Of a stretch of 51,392 bases of DNA, positions 1 to 9,393 are shown piece after piece. This DNA is from Candidatus Villigracilis propinquus (GTDB lineage Bacteria > Chloroflexota > Anaerolineae > Anaerolineales > Villigracilaceae). Made by a program: the position numbers and the translations under genes. Under the pieces are notes generated by a model. The model ran no database searches. It had not been told where the DNA came from and saw only the letters and a program-made list of their open reading frames with translations. The stretch is taken from NCBI GenBank assembly GCA_016714565.1, contig JADKDM010000003.1:1-51392 (forward strand), read 5' to 3'. The stretch's first letter is position 1. Each line of letters starts with the position of its first letter.

Positions 1-811
1 AAGTCATGATAGATGTTAAAGTAATTTACAGAGTGGTACATTCTGATTCTCAGCGTCCTGACAAACTTATATTCACGCTGGTGGCAATCCTGCCATGGGC
101 ATGTCTGTTCTAGCCAAAGAAATCAGCGCAGGATCTGCACTTGGGCCTCGTGCAAGTCAGGGGTGTTTTTTGCGGGATTGGATCTCTCCCAGCAATTTTT
201 ATCAACCTTGATCGGTGGCGTTGTCGGCGACAAGGTCGGACCAAAACAGGTGTTGATAAGTAAGCAGTTGCTGGGCAGGCTGTTGGGTGCCGCGCGTGGG
301 CTGACCAATGATTATCTTTCATTGATGCGTTGTCATTATTTGTTTAGCGTACTCATTCCTTTATTTGCCATCAACAATATCAGAGCAATCGGACAGTGGT
401 TCCCGCCGCATCAATTAGGACTGAGCCAATGGACTGATCTCCCATAAGGCATAGCGCTCGGTTTTTGCTTGGCTCGATGTTTCGTATCCCGACTTTATCT
501 GGGTTGCAGTATTGATGGCTGGTTTCGTACGTGATGCCTTCATGGCCATCTTTATGACAATGGTCATCGAGGTGGATGGTGTTGGACCTGTGTATGCAGG
601 TACCGCCACTGGATTCGCCATGGCAATTAGCGCACTTGGTAATTTTATTGCCCCTCCGCTGGGCAATAGCCTGGCTGTGTTCTGGCCCGGCGCTCCCTTC
701 GCCCTGTGGGCTGGGCTGACCGTTTTGGGGATGGTTTGTCTGTTACAGGTTAAAGAGGGACGCGTGAATATAGCCCCGCTGGTTTTGGAAAGCACTTTGG
801 AACAAGTATAA
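1..811 (+). pseudogene. MFS transporter remnant with frameshifts and an internal deletion
   Basis: Read across frames, this is a major facilitator superfamily permease that runs in from the left edge. Pieces seen in order are VLAKEISADL, VGVFFAGLDLSQ and GGVVGDKVGPKQVL (about 95-265), then IPLFAINNIRAIGQWFPPHQ (about 355-415) and GIALGFCLGSMF (about 450-485). A C-terminal part in one frame follows (494-811), with WVAVLMAGFVRDAF and an APPLGNSLA motif. Between GSMF and WVAVLMAGF a 12-helix permease should have over 100 residues, but here they are almost adjacent, so helices 5-8 are missing. At least four frame changes also occur. The remnant precedes a beta-mannosidase, so a sugar or sugar-acid substrate is plausible but not shown. 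Whether the damage is biological or a poor contig end cannot be decided from the sequence. Confidence 0.7.
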
Positions 812-874
812 AAAATACAAGCTTGTAACAAAAAAATATAAAAATATTAATCATCCCAATCACAGGAAAATAAC

Positions 875-3357
875 ATGAAGAACATTCAATCTTTGACTGG
901 TAAATGGCAATTTCAGCAAGCGGGGACAACAGAATGGCTGCTGCCACCGTCCCCGGCGGGGTCCACACGATCTCTTGGCAAGCGGACGCATCCCCGATAT
1001 TCGTAGCTGATAACGAAAAGCGCGTTCAGTGGGTCGCTGAATCTGATTGGGTGTACAACACCAGTTTCAACTGCACCGATGAATTGCTTTCCGAAGAAAA
1101 AGTGTTTCTGGTTTGCGATGGGTTGGATACTCTTGCGACAGTTGTCCTCAACGGTCATGAACTTGGCCGCACGGACAATATGTTCCGCCAATATCAATGG
1201 GATGTCAAAGCATTATTGAAGGCAAAAGGTGCCAACGACTTAACCATTTCCTTTGCTTCGCCAGTGAAATACACAGCGGAAAAGCAGGCCATTCGTAACA
1301 TGCCGGGTGTCTCTCAAGCCATCATCGGTGGGCCGCATTTGCGCAAGGCTCCCTGCCAGTTCGGCTGGGACTGGGGTCCACAGCTTCCGCCCATCGGTGT
1401 TTGGAAGGATATTCGTTTGGAAGGCTACAGCGCGGCACGTTTCTCCGAGGTCCATCTGCGGCAGGATCATATGGATGGACAGGTGACTGTCGAAGCGCAG
1501 ATCTCTGTTCAAAACTGGGATGAAGCAACCTGCTCTGCGACCATGCGCATTGTTGCGCCCGATGGAAAGGTTTTTGAAACCAGCGTGGAAATTGCCCAGG
1601 GTGGTGAGACCAGTTTACAAGTCCAGATAAAAGAGGCGCAGCTTTGGTGGCCGAATGGCTATGGAGCGCAGCCACTCTATCAGGTGGAAATATCCCTCGT
1701 CGATAAAGACATCAAACAACTGGATAAACGAAATTACCAGATCGGCTTGCGCACAATTGAATTGCGTCAGCAGGAAGATCAATGGGGACGCTCTTTCGTT
1801 TTTGTGGTCAACAATGTTGCGATCATGTCCAAAGGTTCCAATTGGATTCCTGCCGATTCCTTCCCCACCCGCATTTCGGACGAGTACCTCGAAGGACTCA
1901 TTCGCTCGGCGGTTGAGACGCACCAGAATATGCTGCGCGTGTGGGGCGGCGGCTTTTACGAAGAAGAACGTTTTTACGATCTCTGCGACCGCTATGGAAT
2001 TTTGGTCTGGCAGGAATTTATTTTTGCGTGCAGCATTTACCCGTTGGACACGCAGGAATTTCTCGATAACGTCAAAGTGGAAGTGGTTGAAAATGTGCGC
2101 CGTTTGCGCCATCGCGCCAGCCTTGCGTTGTGGTGCGGCAACAATGAAATGGAATGGGGCTGGGTGGATTGGAATTGGAAAGACCCTGAGTTGCAGGGTT
2201 TGAAAGCCGCCTACGATCAGTTCTTCCATCACACGCTGCCCGAGTGGTGTTTGGCGGAAGACGCCGATCATTCGTATTGGCCCAGCTCGCCGTCTTCTGA
2301 TACTCCGTTTGAAAGCCCGAACGGACAGCTTCAGGGTGACGCCCATTACTGGGATGTGTGGCACGGACGAAAACCATTCACTGCATATCGCGATCAATAT
2401 CCGCGCTTTATGAGCGAGTTCGGTTTTCAGGCGCTGCCGCCGCTGGCGACCATCCGCACCTATGCGGACGAAGCCGATTGGAACATGACCTCCTACGTGA
2501 TGGAGATGCACCAGAAAAACGCCAGTGGAAATTCGCTGATGGTCGGGCAAATGCTCGACACCTTCCGCCTGCCCAAGGATTTTGAATCGCTGGTTTATTT
2601 GAGCATGGTTTTGCAGGCAGAAGGCATTCGTTACGGCGTGGAACATTGGCGCCGCCATCCAGACCGCGTTGCGGGAATTTTGTATTGGCAGCTCAACGAC
2701 TGCTGGCCCGTCGCTTCATGGTCGAGCCTCGATTACTTCGGACGTTGGAAGGCGCTGCACTACGCCACCCGCCGCTTCTTCTCGCCGCTCATGCTTTCCA
2801 TCGAAGATGTGCCGCCCAAGCAGAGCGTTTATGTAACCAATGAAAAACTTGAATCCTGGGATGGAACTCTGCGCTGGTCACTGGAGACTCTTAACGGCGA
2901 AGTCCTCACCTCGGGACAGGAAGCGGTTCATGCCGCGCCGCAAGCTGCTGCGAAAATCTGTGAGCTTGATTTCACCGACCGCATTTCAGACGAAAACACT
3001 CGCGCCTCGGTATTCATCGCCGAACTTTGGCAGGGTGACAAGTTCGTGTCCCGTCAGACGGCGAACTTTGCTCCGATCAAACATGTATCTTTGAGCGAAC
3101 CATCTGTAACCGCGAAACTTCATAATGAAGGCGGCCAATTACTCATTGATCTGACTTCACAGTCTCTCGCTCTTCTCGTGGAAGTATCTCTGACAGATGC
3201 AGATGTTGTTTTCAGCGATAACTATTTCAACCTTCCCGCTGGTAGAACCGTTCGAGTTACCTGTCCGCTGCCCGCAGGTTGGACATTGGAACAGGCAGAA
3301 AAAGCGCTTTGCCTTTGTTCTGTCTATGACTCTTTTTCACACGGCGCTGTTGGTTAG
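875..3357 (+). CDS. GH2 beta-mannosidase, 5' end frameshifted
   Basis: Exo-acting beta-mannosidase (EC 3.2.1.25 type), which releases mannose from the non-reducing end of manno-oligosaccharides in the cytoplasm; no signal peptide is seen. The ATG at 875 follows AGGAAAA and starts MKNIQSLTGKWQFQQAGT. The frame then changes near 930, 968 and 1005, so the first uninterrupted start would be 904. The conserved order ATVPGGVHT, DLLASGRIPDI, VADNEKRVQWV is intact if three small indels are corrected. The sugar-binding jelly roll comes first, then an immunoglobulin-like domain, then the TIM barrel. The acid/base Glu is in LWCGNNE (codon 2146-2148) and the nucleophile Glu in MSEFGF (codon 2416-2418). 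Total length of about 827 residues is normal for the family. It is the first intact function of a long plus-strand cluster. The indels look like sequencing errors, because all residues downstream are conserved. Confidence 0.9.
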
Positions 3358-3392
3358 TGCTACGCGGTCTCAACCTTTAATACATGGGGTTA

Positions 3393-3417
3393 GATTGCGG
3401 ACTGAAAGTCTGCAATC
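3393..3417. repeat. Intergenic hairpin, 11-bp stem
   Basis: GATTGCGGACT at 3393-3403 pairs with AGTCTGCAATC at 3407-3417 (one G-T wobble) around a GAA loop. It lies between the beta-mannosidase and the MFS gene and is not followed by a T-run. It is therefore more likely one of the small palindromic repeats scattered through this window than a terminator. Confidence 0.6.
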
Positions 3418-3435
3418 CAATAAAGGATCTTCTTT

Positions 3436-4650
3436 TTGAACACGTTGCGAACTACAAAAAATTATTCCAAACTAAGCCTCATCCTTCTGGCTTATGTGGC
3501 TTTCATTGCATTGGGAATGCCCGATGGATTATTGGGTGTTGCCTGGCCTTCCATCCGCGCGGACTTTTCCATTCCGCTGGATGCTCTTGGAATGTTATTG
3601 GCCGCCGCTGTTACTGGTTACATGACCTCCAGCTTTTTGAGCGGCACATTGATCTCGCGCATGGGCGTTGGCAATTTACTGGCTCTTAGCTGTGCCCTGA
3701 CTGGCTCCGCGCTTGTCGGCTATACCCTCGTCCCTTCGTGGTGGATGATGGTTGCGCTGGGTGTATTTGCCGGGCTGGGAGCAGGCGCAATTGACGCGGG
3801 TTTGAATACCTACGTGGCCGCGCATTTTGGCGAAGGTCTGATGCAGTGGTTCCATGCCAGCTATGGGATCGGTGTAACGCTCGGCCCAATCATCATGACC
3901 CTTGCGCTCACCAATCTCAATTCCTGGCGCGTTGGCTATCGTGTTGTCGGCGGCTTTCAATTCTTTATGGCGGCTTGCTTTGTGCTGACCCTGTCATTGT
4001 GGAATGCGCGTGATGATGCCCCCAAAGAAAGCGAACCAGAAAAAAGACTGACAGATTACAACACCCCCATGGGCGAGACCATGCGCCAGACAAAAGTTTG
4101 GCTAAGTGTTTTGCTGTTCTTCCTCTATGTTGGCGCCGAAGTGACTTTGGGAACATGGGCTTACAGCCTGCTGACCGAGTCGCGCGGCGTACCTCCGCAA
4201 ATTGCGGGGTTCTGGGCAGGCAGTTATTGGGCAACTTTCACAATTGGCCGCATTCTTGCCGGGGTGTATGCCAAACGGATGGGAATCAACACCCTGGTTC
4301 AAGGCGGTGTCGTGCTGGCGTTTATCGGCGCAATCTTGTTGTGGTGGAACCCGTCTGAATCGGTAAATCTGCTGGCGGTTGCGCTCATGGGTTTTGCCGT
4401 TGCCCCTGTCTTCCCAGCCATGATGTCCGGTACAAGCGCGCGGGTTGGCGACCATTTTGCAGCCAACACCATCGGCATGCAAATGGCGGCTGCCGGACTT
4501 GGCACGGCCATCATCCCGAGTTTGATTGGAGTGCTCGCCCGCCAAACTTCGCTCGAAGTTGTCCCCATTTGTTTGGTCATTTTATTTGCCGGGTTGTTTA
4601 CTACCTATCGCTTTGCACAGCCCGCTGCCAAATTGCAAGAGACTATCTGA
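3436..4650 (+). CDS. MFS transporter, probable sugar permease
   Basis: A 404-residue permease of the major facilitator superfamily with about 12 hydrophobic segments. It resembles the broad fucose-permease-like group: the N-terminal half has GMPDGLLGVAWPSIRADF and, later, AGLGAGAIDAGLNTYVAAHF and HASYGIGVTLGP. I place the start at the TTG at 3436, because AAAGGATC at 3422-3429 gives a suitable ribosome-binding site and no better in-frame ATG lies near. It sits 78 nt after the beta-mannosidase and 29 nt before a GH3 enzyme, so uptake of a mono- or disaccharide for this cluster is the likely role. The substrate cannot be read from the sequence. Confidence 0.8.
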   Translation: MNTLRTTKNYSKLSLILLAYVAFIALGMPDGLLGVAWPSIRADFSIPLDALGMLLAAAVTGYMTSSFLSGTLISRMGVGNLLALSCALTGSALVGYTLVPSWWMMVALGVFAGLGAGAIDAGLNTYVAAHFGEGLMQWFHASYGIGVTLGPIIMTLALTNLNSWRVGYRVVGGFQFFMAACFVLTLSLWNARDDAPKESEPEKRLTDYNTPMGETMRQTKVWLSVLLFFLYVGAEVTLGTWAYSLLTESRGVPPQIAGFWAGSYWATFTIGRILAGVYAKRMGINTLVQGGVVLAFIGAILLWWNPSESVNLLAVALMGFAVAPVFPAMMSGTSARVGDHFAANTIGMQMAAAGLGTAIIPSLIGVLARQTSLEVVPICLVILFAGLFTTYRFAQPAAKLQETI

Positions 4651-4679
4651 AAAAATAAATTCAAAAGGAAAAAGCTGCC

Positions 4680-6971
4680 ATGAAAGATATTCAATCCATT
4701 ATTTCGCAAATGACCCTCGAAGAAAAAGCCGCTCTCTGCACCGGCGCCAGCGCGTGGACAACGACTCCAGTCGAACGGCTGGGCGTGCCTGAAATGATCG
4801 TGTCCGACGGCCCGCATGGTGTTCGACGTGTGCCAGATGTCCACGCCATGATGATGGAGAGTCTGCCCGCCACCTGCTTCCCCACCGCGTCCTGTCTCGC
4901 TTCCACCTGGGACGTGGAGTTGATCCACAAAATGGGCGAGGCTCTGGCTGAGGAATGTATCGCCCTCAACGTGGACGTTTTGCTCGGCCCCGGCGCGAAC
5001 ATGAAACGCTCTCCACTCGGCGGACGCAACTTTGAATATTTTTCCGAAGATCCCTATCTGGCTGGTGAATTGGCTGCCAGCATGATCAACGGTGTGCAAA
5101 GCCGCGGCGTGGGTACGTCACTCAAGCATTATGCGGCGAACAATCAGGAATTCCAACGCTTCAGCATCAGCGCCGAAGTGGATGAACGCACCTTGCGTGA
5201 AATTTACCTGACGGCGTTTGAGAAGGCCGTCAAACAAGCCCAACCCTGGACGGTGATGTGCTCGTATAACAAGCTCAATGGCACATTCGCATCCGAGCAT
5301 TACCATCTGCTGACCGAGATCCTGAAAAATGAATGGGGATTTGAAGGCCTTGTCGTTTCGGATTGGGGCGCGGTGCGTGACCGTGTGGCTGCATTGAAGG
5401 GCGGGCTGGATTGGGAAATGCCCGGTCCTCAGGAACGCCGCGTCAAAGCCGTCGTAGATGCTGTTAACTCTGGCGAGTTGGATGAAGCCGTCCTCGATGA
5501 ATCCGTGCGCCGTATTTTGCGGATCGTGTTCAAAGCCCAAGAGACTCCCAAGACTGGGAAATTTGACATCGACGCGCATCACGAGCTTGCGCGCAAGATC
5601 GCTTCCGAAGGTATGGTGCTGCTCAAGAACAACGGTATTCTGCCTCTCAAAGCACAACAGCACATTGCCGTGATCGGCCGCTCGGCTGAAACGGCTCACT
5701 TCCAGGGCGGCGGCAGTTCACACATCAAAGCCACCAAAGTGGCCATGCCGTACAAGGAATTGCAAGCCCGCGCTGAGAATTCCGAACTGACTTACGCTGA
5801 AGGCTACCCCGGCGATAATTCCTTCAATCAAGGCATGATCGATCAGGCGGTTGTCCTTGCACAATCCGCGGATGTGGCAATTCTCTACATCGCTTTACCG
5901 TCCTTCAAAGAATCCGAAGGCTATGACCGCCCCGACCTCGACCTGACCGAACAACAAATTGCGTTGATCAAGGCGGTGGCAAAGGTTCAGAAGCATACTG
6001 TTGTAGTGCTGAACAACGGCGCACCCGTTGCAATGAGCGCATGGATCGATGATGTGGATGCGGTGCTCGAATCGTGGATGATGGGACAAGCTGGCGGCGC
6101 AGCGGTTGCCGATGTGCTTTTTGGCAGAGTCAACCCCAGCGGCAAACTGGCCGAGACCTTCCCGCTCAAACTCTCTGATACGCCCGCACATATCAACTGG
6201 CCGGGCGGCGCGGGTGAAGTTCATTATGGCGAAGGTCTGTTCATTGGTTATCGCTACTATGATGCAAAAGAAATGCCAGTGTTATTCCCCTTCGGCTATG
6301 GATTAAGTTACACCACATTCGCTTACAGCAACGCGAAAGTCTCAGCGAAGAATTTCAAGGATGTGGATGGCTTGACCGTGACAGTGGATGTTACGAACAC
6401 GGGCAATGTCGCAGGGAAGGAAACTGTTCAAGTTTACGTCCACGACCAAAAGTCAGGTTTGAGGCGCCCCGAAAAGGAATTGAAAGGCTTCGCAAAAGTC
6501 GATCTCAAGCCGGGCGAGACCAAGTCTGTTTCCATCCAATTGGATTTCCGCTCCTTTGCTTTTTACCATCCCGAACACAAACAATGGATCACCGAGAACG
6601 GAGAGTTCGACATCCTGATCGCTGCCTCTGCCGCGGACATTCGCGAGTCTCTCACGGTGACGCTCGAATCGACCCTGAACCTGCCCTGCATTCTTGACAA
6701 AGAATCCACCATCCGTGAATGGATGGCCGACCCGCGCGGCAGCGTTGTCTTTGGCCCGTTCTATCAAATGATGGAAACCGAGAGCCGTAAATTGTTTAGC
6801 ACCGGCGGTGAAGATGAACGCTATGCAACGGACGGCGCCATCGGCATGGACATCATGGAGATGTTTAGCGATATGCCGCTTGTGAGCGTGTTGATGTTCC
6901 AGCAAAGTTCGCTGCCCATGCCTGCTGAAGATATTGTGGCTGGCTTCCTCACGCAGGCCCATGCCCTTTAA
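4680..6971 (+). CDS. GH3 beta-glucosidase
   Basis: A 763-residue family 3 glycoside hydrolase of beta-glucosidase type. It has the usual three parts: TIM barrel (about 1-310), alpha/beta sandwich (about 320-540) and a fibronectin III-like C-terminal domain (about 560-640, with VTNTGNVAGKETVQVYV). Markers are SDGPHGVRR near the N-terminus, LKHYAANNQE, the nucleophile Asp228 in VVSDWGAV (codon 5361-5363) and the acid/base Glu413 in KESEGYDR (codon 5916-5918). About 120 residues beyond the FnIII domain form an extra tail shared with similar bacterial enzymes. There is no signal peptide, so it acts on imported oligosaccharides. AAAAGGAAAA lies before the ATG. It is 29 nt downstream of the MFS permease and 29 nt upstream of GH130. 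Whether it prefers glucosides or xylosides cannot be settled here. Confidence 0.93.
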   Translation: MKDIQSIISQMTLEEKAALCTGASAWTTTPVERLGVPEMIVSDGPHGVRRVPDVHAMMMESLPATCFPTASCLASTWDVELIHKMGEALAEECIALNVDVLLGPGANMKRSPLGGRNFEYFSEDPYLAGELAASMINGVQSRGVGTSLKHYAANNQEFQRFSISAEVDERTLREIYLTAFEKAVKQAQPWTVMCSYNKLNGTFASEHYHLLTEILKNEWGFEGLVVSDWGAVRDRVAALKGGLDWEMPGPQERRVKAVVDAVNSGELDEAVLDESVRRILRIVFKAQETPKTGKFDIDAHHELARKIASEGMVLLKNNGILPLKAQQHIAVIGRSAETAHFQGGGSSHIKATKVAMPYKELQARAENSELTYAEGYPGDNSFNQGMIDQAVVLAQSADVAILYIALPSFKESEGYDRPDLDLTEQQIALIKAVAKVQKHTVVVLNNGAPVAMSAWIDDVDAVLESWMMGQAGGAAVADVLFGRVNPSGKLAETFPLKLSDTPAHINWPGGAGEVHYGEGLFIGYRYYDAKEMPVLFPFGYGLSYTTFAYSNAKVSAKNFKDVDGLTVTVDVTNTGNVAGKETVQVYVHDQKSGLRRPEKELKGFAKVDLKPGETKSVSIQLDFRSFAFYHPEHKQWITENGEFDILIAASAADIRESLTVTLESTLNLPCILDKESTIREWMADPRGSVVFGPFYQMMETESRKLFSTGGEDERYATDGAIGMDIMEMFSDMPLVSVLMFQQSSLPMPAEDIVAGFLTQAHAL

Positions 6972-7000
6972 ATTTTTTCTCAAAAGGATACCGATCAACC

Positions 7001-7972
7001 ATGAATAATAACGCTCTCCCAAACATCCCCTGGCAGGACCGACCCGCTGGTAACTCTGATGTGGTTTGGCGCTACGATGCCAACCCCATCATTCCGCGTG
7101 ACTTGATCCCTTCATCGAACAGTATTTTCAACAGCGCGGTCGTGCCGTTCAAAGGCAAGTTCGCTGGCGTATTCCGCTGTGACAATAAAAAACGCGATAT
7201 GAATGTGCATCGCGGCTTCAGCGATGACGGCATCAACTGGAAGCTGGATAACGACCCGATCGAATGGCATTACGATGATCCCGAACTCAGCACCTTCCAA
7301 TATCGCTACGATCCGCGTGTGGTCTGGCTTGAGGATCGTTATTATGTCAGCTGGTGCAATGGCTATCACGGCCCAACCATTGGAATTGGGTACACATTTG
7401 ATTTCGAGAAATTTACATTCCTTGAAAATGCGCTTTTGCCTTTCAATCGTAACGGCGTGTTGTTCCCGCGCAAGATCAACAATAAATATATGATGTTCAG
7501 CCGCCCAAGCGACAACGGTCATACACCCTTTGGCGATATCTACATCAGCCAAAGCCCGGACATGGTTCACTGGGGCGGACATCGCTTCGTGATGGGAACC
7601 AAAGGCGGCTGGCAAAGCACAAAGATCGGCGCTGGCCCCGTGCCCATTGAAACTCCCGAAGGCTGGTTGTTGTTCTATCACGGCGTTCTCACATCCTGCA
7701 ACGGATTTGTCTACAGCTTCGGCGCAGCCCTGCTTGACCTTGAACAGCCCTGGAAAGTAATTGCGCGCGGCGGCCCTTACCTGCTTTCACCACAGAAAAT
7801 TTATGAATGCGTAGGCGATGTACCCAATGTGGCATTCCCCTGCGCCGCACTGTATGACGAACCAACTGGCCGCATTGCCATCTATTACGGCGGCGCGGAC
7901 ACCGTGACCGGCCTTGCATTTGCCAAAGTGAATGAAGTCCTCGATTTCGTGAAGTCAACCTCGGAACTGTAA
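7001..7972 (+). CDS. GH130 beta-1,4-mannosyl phosphorylase
   Basis: A 323-residue family 130 enzyme with the five-bladed propeller fold. The family cleaves beta-mannosides with inorganic phosphate to give mannose 1-phosphate. Visible motifs are NSIFNSAVVPFKGKF, VFRCDNK, DMNVHRGFSDDG, the proton-donor Asp104 in RYDPRVVW (codon 7310-7312), and late GGADTVTGLAFA. Within GH130 the substrate may be beta-1,4-mannobiose, longer manno-oligosaccharides or mannosyl-GlcNAc; the sequence alone does not decide. The neighbouring beta-mannosidase, GH5-like enzyme and, further on, an alpha-galactosidase favour plant mannan fragments. The ATG at 7001 is preceded by AAAAGGA. There is no signal peptide, as expected for a phosphorylase. 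Confidence 0.9.
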   Translation: MNNNALPNIPWQDRPAGNSDVVWRYDANPIIPRDLIPSSNSIFNSAVVPFKGKFAGVFRCDNKKRDMNVHRGFSDDGINWKLDNDPIEWHYDDPELSTFQYRYDPRVVWLEDRYYVSWCNGYHGPTIGIGYTFDFEKFTFLENALLPFNRNGVLFPRKINNKYMMFSRPSDNGHTPFGDIYISQSPDMVHWGGHRFVMGTKGGWQSTKIGAGPVPIETPEGWLLFYHGVLTSCNGFVYSFGAALLDLEQPWKVIARGGPYLLSPQKIYECVGDVPNVAFPCAALYDEPTGRIAIYYGGADTVTGLAFAKVNEVLDFVKSTSEL

Positions 7973-7983
7973 CTCAACTGTAG

Positions 7984-8001
7984 TAACGACTTCAGTCGTT
8001 A
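7984..8001. repeat. Palindromic repeat TAACGACT-TC-AGTCGTTA
   Basis: A perfect 8-bp stem with a 2-nt loop lies between GH130 and the next gene. Nearly the same palindrome (TT loop) recurs at 39810-39827 outside any gene, in both places preceded by GTAG. It is an interspersed element rather than a terminator, as no T-run follows. Confidence 0.75.
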
Positions 8002-8029
8002 TTGCATAGCACAACCAAAGGATTTAATA

Positions 8030-9265
8030 ATGTCAGAAAAATTTACCCTCGGTGTGAACTACTGGCCGCGTCGCAAGGCAATGTATTGGTGGAGCGATTT
8101 TGACGCGAACGAAGTACGCGAAGAATTTAGTGTGATCAAAGAGATCGGTTTGGACGTTGTCCGCTTCTTCCTGCTTTGGGAAGATTTCCAACCCGAGCCT
8201 GATTCGGTTTCGCAGACCGCGCTCGACAACCTCGTGACCGTCTGCGACATCGCCGCTGAAAACGGCCTCGGCGTTGACCTGACCTTCTTCACCGGTCACA
8301 TGAGCGGCCCGAACTGGAGTCCGAGCTGGCTGCTGGGCGGCGACGATCATCCTTATATAGGATTTAAAAAAGAGATCGTCAACAAGGGCAAAGTGGTAAA
8401 TGTGGGCTACCGCAACATGTTCCATGATGAGATGGCGTTGAATGCCTCGCGATTGCTTCTCAAAACAGTTGTCACCAGACTCAAGGATCATCCCGCCATT
8501 TGGATGTGGAACCTCGGCAACGAACCCGATCTCTTTGCCTGGCCTCACTCCGCAGAAGAAGGCGGCGCATGGACAAAGGAAATGGTCGGCCTGATCAAAT
8601 CGATTGACCCGAATCATCCCGTCACCTGCGGTTTGCATAGCGCCAACCTGCACATGGATAACGGACTGCGTATCGATAAAGTGTACGCGCAGACGGATGT
8701 TGCTGTTATGCACTCCTATCCCATGTACACACCCTGGGCGCGTGAAAACCTTGACCCTGATTTTGTCCCGTTCACCTGTGCATTGACCGCCGCTTTGGGC
8801 GGCAAGCCCGTCCTCATGGAAGAATTCGGTGGCTGCACAGCGCAGCCAGGGGAAGAGAGTCACATTATTAAATGGACAGAATCCACTGGCCGCGAACGCG
8901 AGCAATTCATGGCAAGCGAAGAAGACTTCGCTGAATTCCTGCGCCTGACCATTCCCAAGTTGCAGGACAGCGGCGCGACAGGCGCCATGCTCTGGTGCTA
9001 CGCGGATTACATCCCCGAGCTATGGAACAAACCGCCTTGCGATAACGCAGTGCATGAACGCTTCTTTGGATTGGTTCGCCCCGATGGTTCGCTCAAGCCT
9101 CACGCAAAAGTCATTCAGGAATTCGCGAAGACAAATCCGCAGGTCAAGCCGATCCCTGACTACGCAAAGATCACAATCGACCCGGATGAATTTTACAAAG
9201 AACCCCTTGGCTATCTTGTGGATCTGTATCAAAAATATCTTGCAGATCTTGGTGAAACAAAATAG
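8030..9265 (+). CDS. Clan GH-A glycoside hydrolase, GH5-like (mannanase/mannosidase type)
   Basis: A 411-residue TIM-barrel glycosidase. It opens with GVNYWPRRKAMYWW, typical of clan GH-A enzymes of the GH5/GH42 kind. The acid/base is Glu165 in NLGNEPDL (codon 8522-8524) and the nucleophile Glu265 in LMEEFGG (codon 8822-8824); their spacing of 100 residues fits a retaining GH-A enzyme. There is no signal peptide or carbohydrate-binding module, so it should act in the cytoplasm on short oligosaccharides rather than on polymer. The flanking GH130 phosphorylase and the GH2 beta-mannosidase suggest a mannan-derived substrate; that is inference. The exact GH5 subfamily, or membership of another GH-A family, needs a profile search. 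An AAAGGA motif precedes the ATG. Confidence 0.75.
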   Translation: MSEKFTLGVNYWPRRKAMYWWSDFDANEVREEFSVIKEIGLDVVRFFLLWEDFQPEPDSVSQTALDNLVTVCDIAAENGLGVDLTFFTGHMSGPNWSPSWLLGGDDHPYIGFKKEIVNKGKVVNVGYRNMFHDEMALNASRLLLKTVVTRLKDHPAIWMWNLGNEPDLFAWPHSAEEGGAWTKEMVGLIKSIDPNHPVTCGLHSANLHMDNGLRIDKVYAQTDVAVMHSYPMYTPWARENLDPDFVPFTCALTAALGGKPVLMEEFGGCTAQPGEESHIIKWTESTGREREQFMASEEDFAEFLRLTIPKLQDSGATGAMLWCYADYIPELWNKPPCDNAVHERFFGLVRPDGSLKPHAKVIQEFAKTNPQVKPIPDYAKITIDPDEFYKEPLGYLVDLYQKYLADLGETK

Positions 9266-9268
9266 TTA

Positions 9269-9335
9269 GACGATGGACCGCAGACCGCGGACCACAGACC
9301 GTGAAGAGATGGTCTATCGTCCGCGGTCCATTGTC
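9269..9335. repeat. Imperfect inverted repeat plus AT-rich tract
   Basis: GACCGCGGACCACAGACC (9283-9300) pairs, with two mismatches, with GGTCTATCGTCCGCGGTC (9311-9328). The outer flanks (GATGGACC and GGTCCATTGTCC) extend the symmetry. A run rich in TTCATCATT and TTCAGCATTC follows up to 9381. The whole 128-nt gap between 9265 and 9394 is repeat-like and holds no clear promoter. It is probably a dispersed intergenic repeat. Confidence 0.6.
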
Positions 9336-9393
9336 CACTTTTCAAATTCATCATTCTTTATTCAGCATTCATCATTTATTTTCGGAGTTCTCC

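Noticed and set aside
816..827. Palindrome TACAAGCTTGTA before the beta-mannosidase gene
   Set aside because: A perfect 12-mer, but in an A/T-rich gap, without a second copy in the window or a promoter fit.
1615..2658. Long open frame on the minus strand opposite the GH2 gene (also 10565-11650, 25034-26230, 41283-42455 on the minus strand)
   Set aside because: These lie opposite strongly conserved enzymes or binding proteins, have no ribosome-binding site or family resemblance, and arise from codon usage of the true gene.
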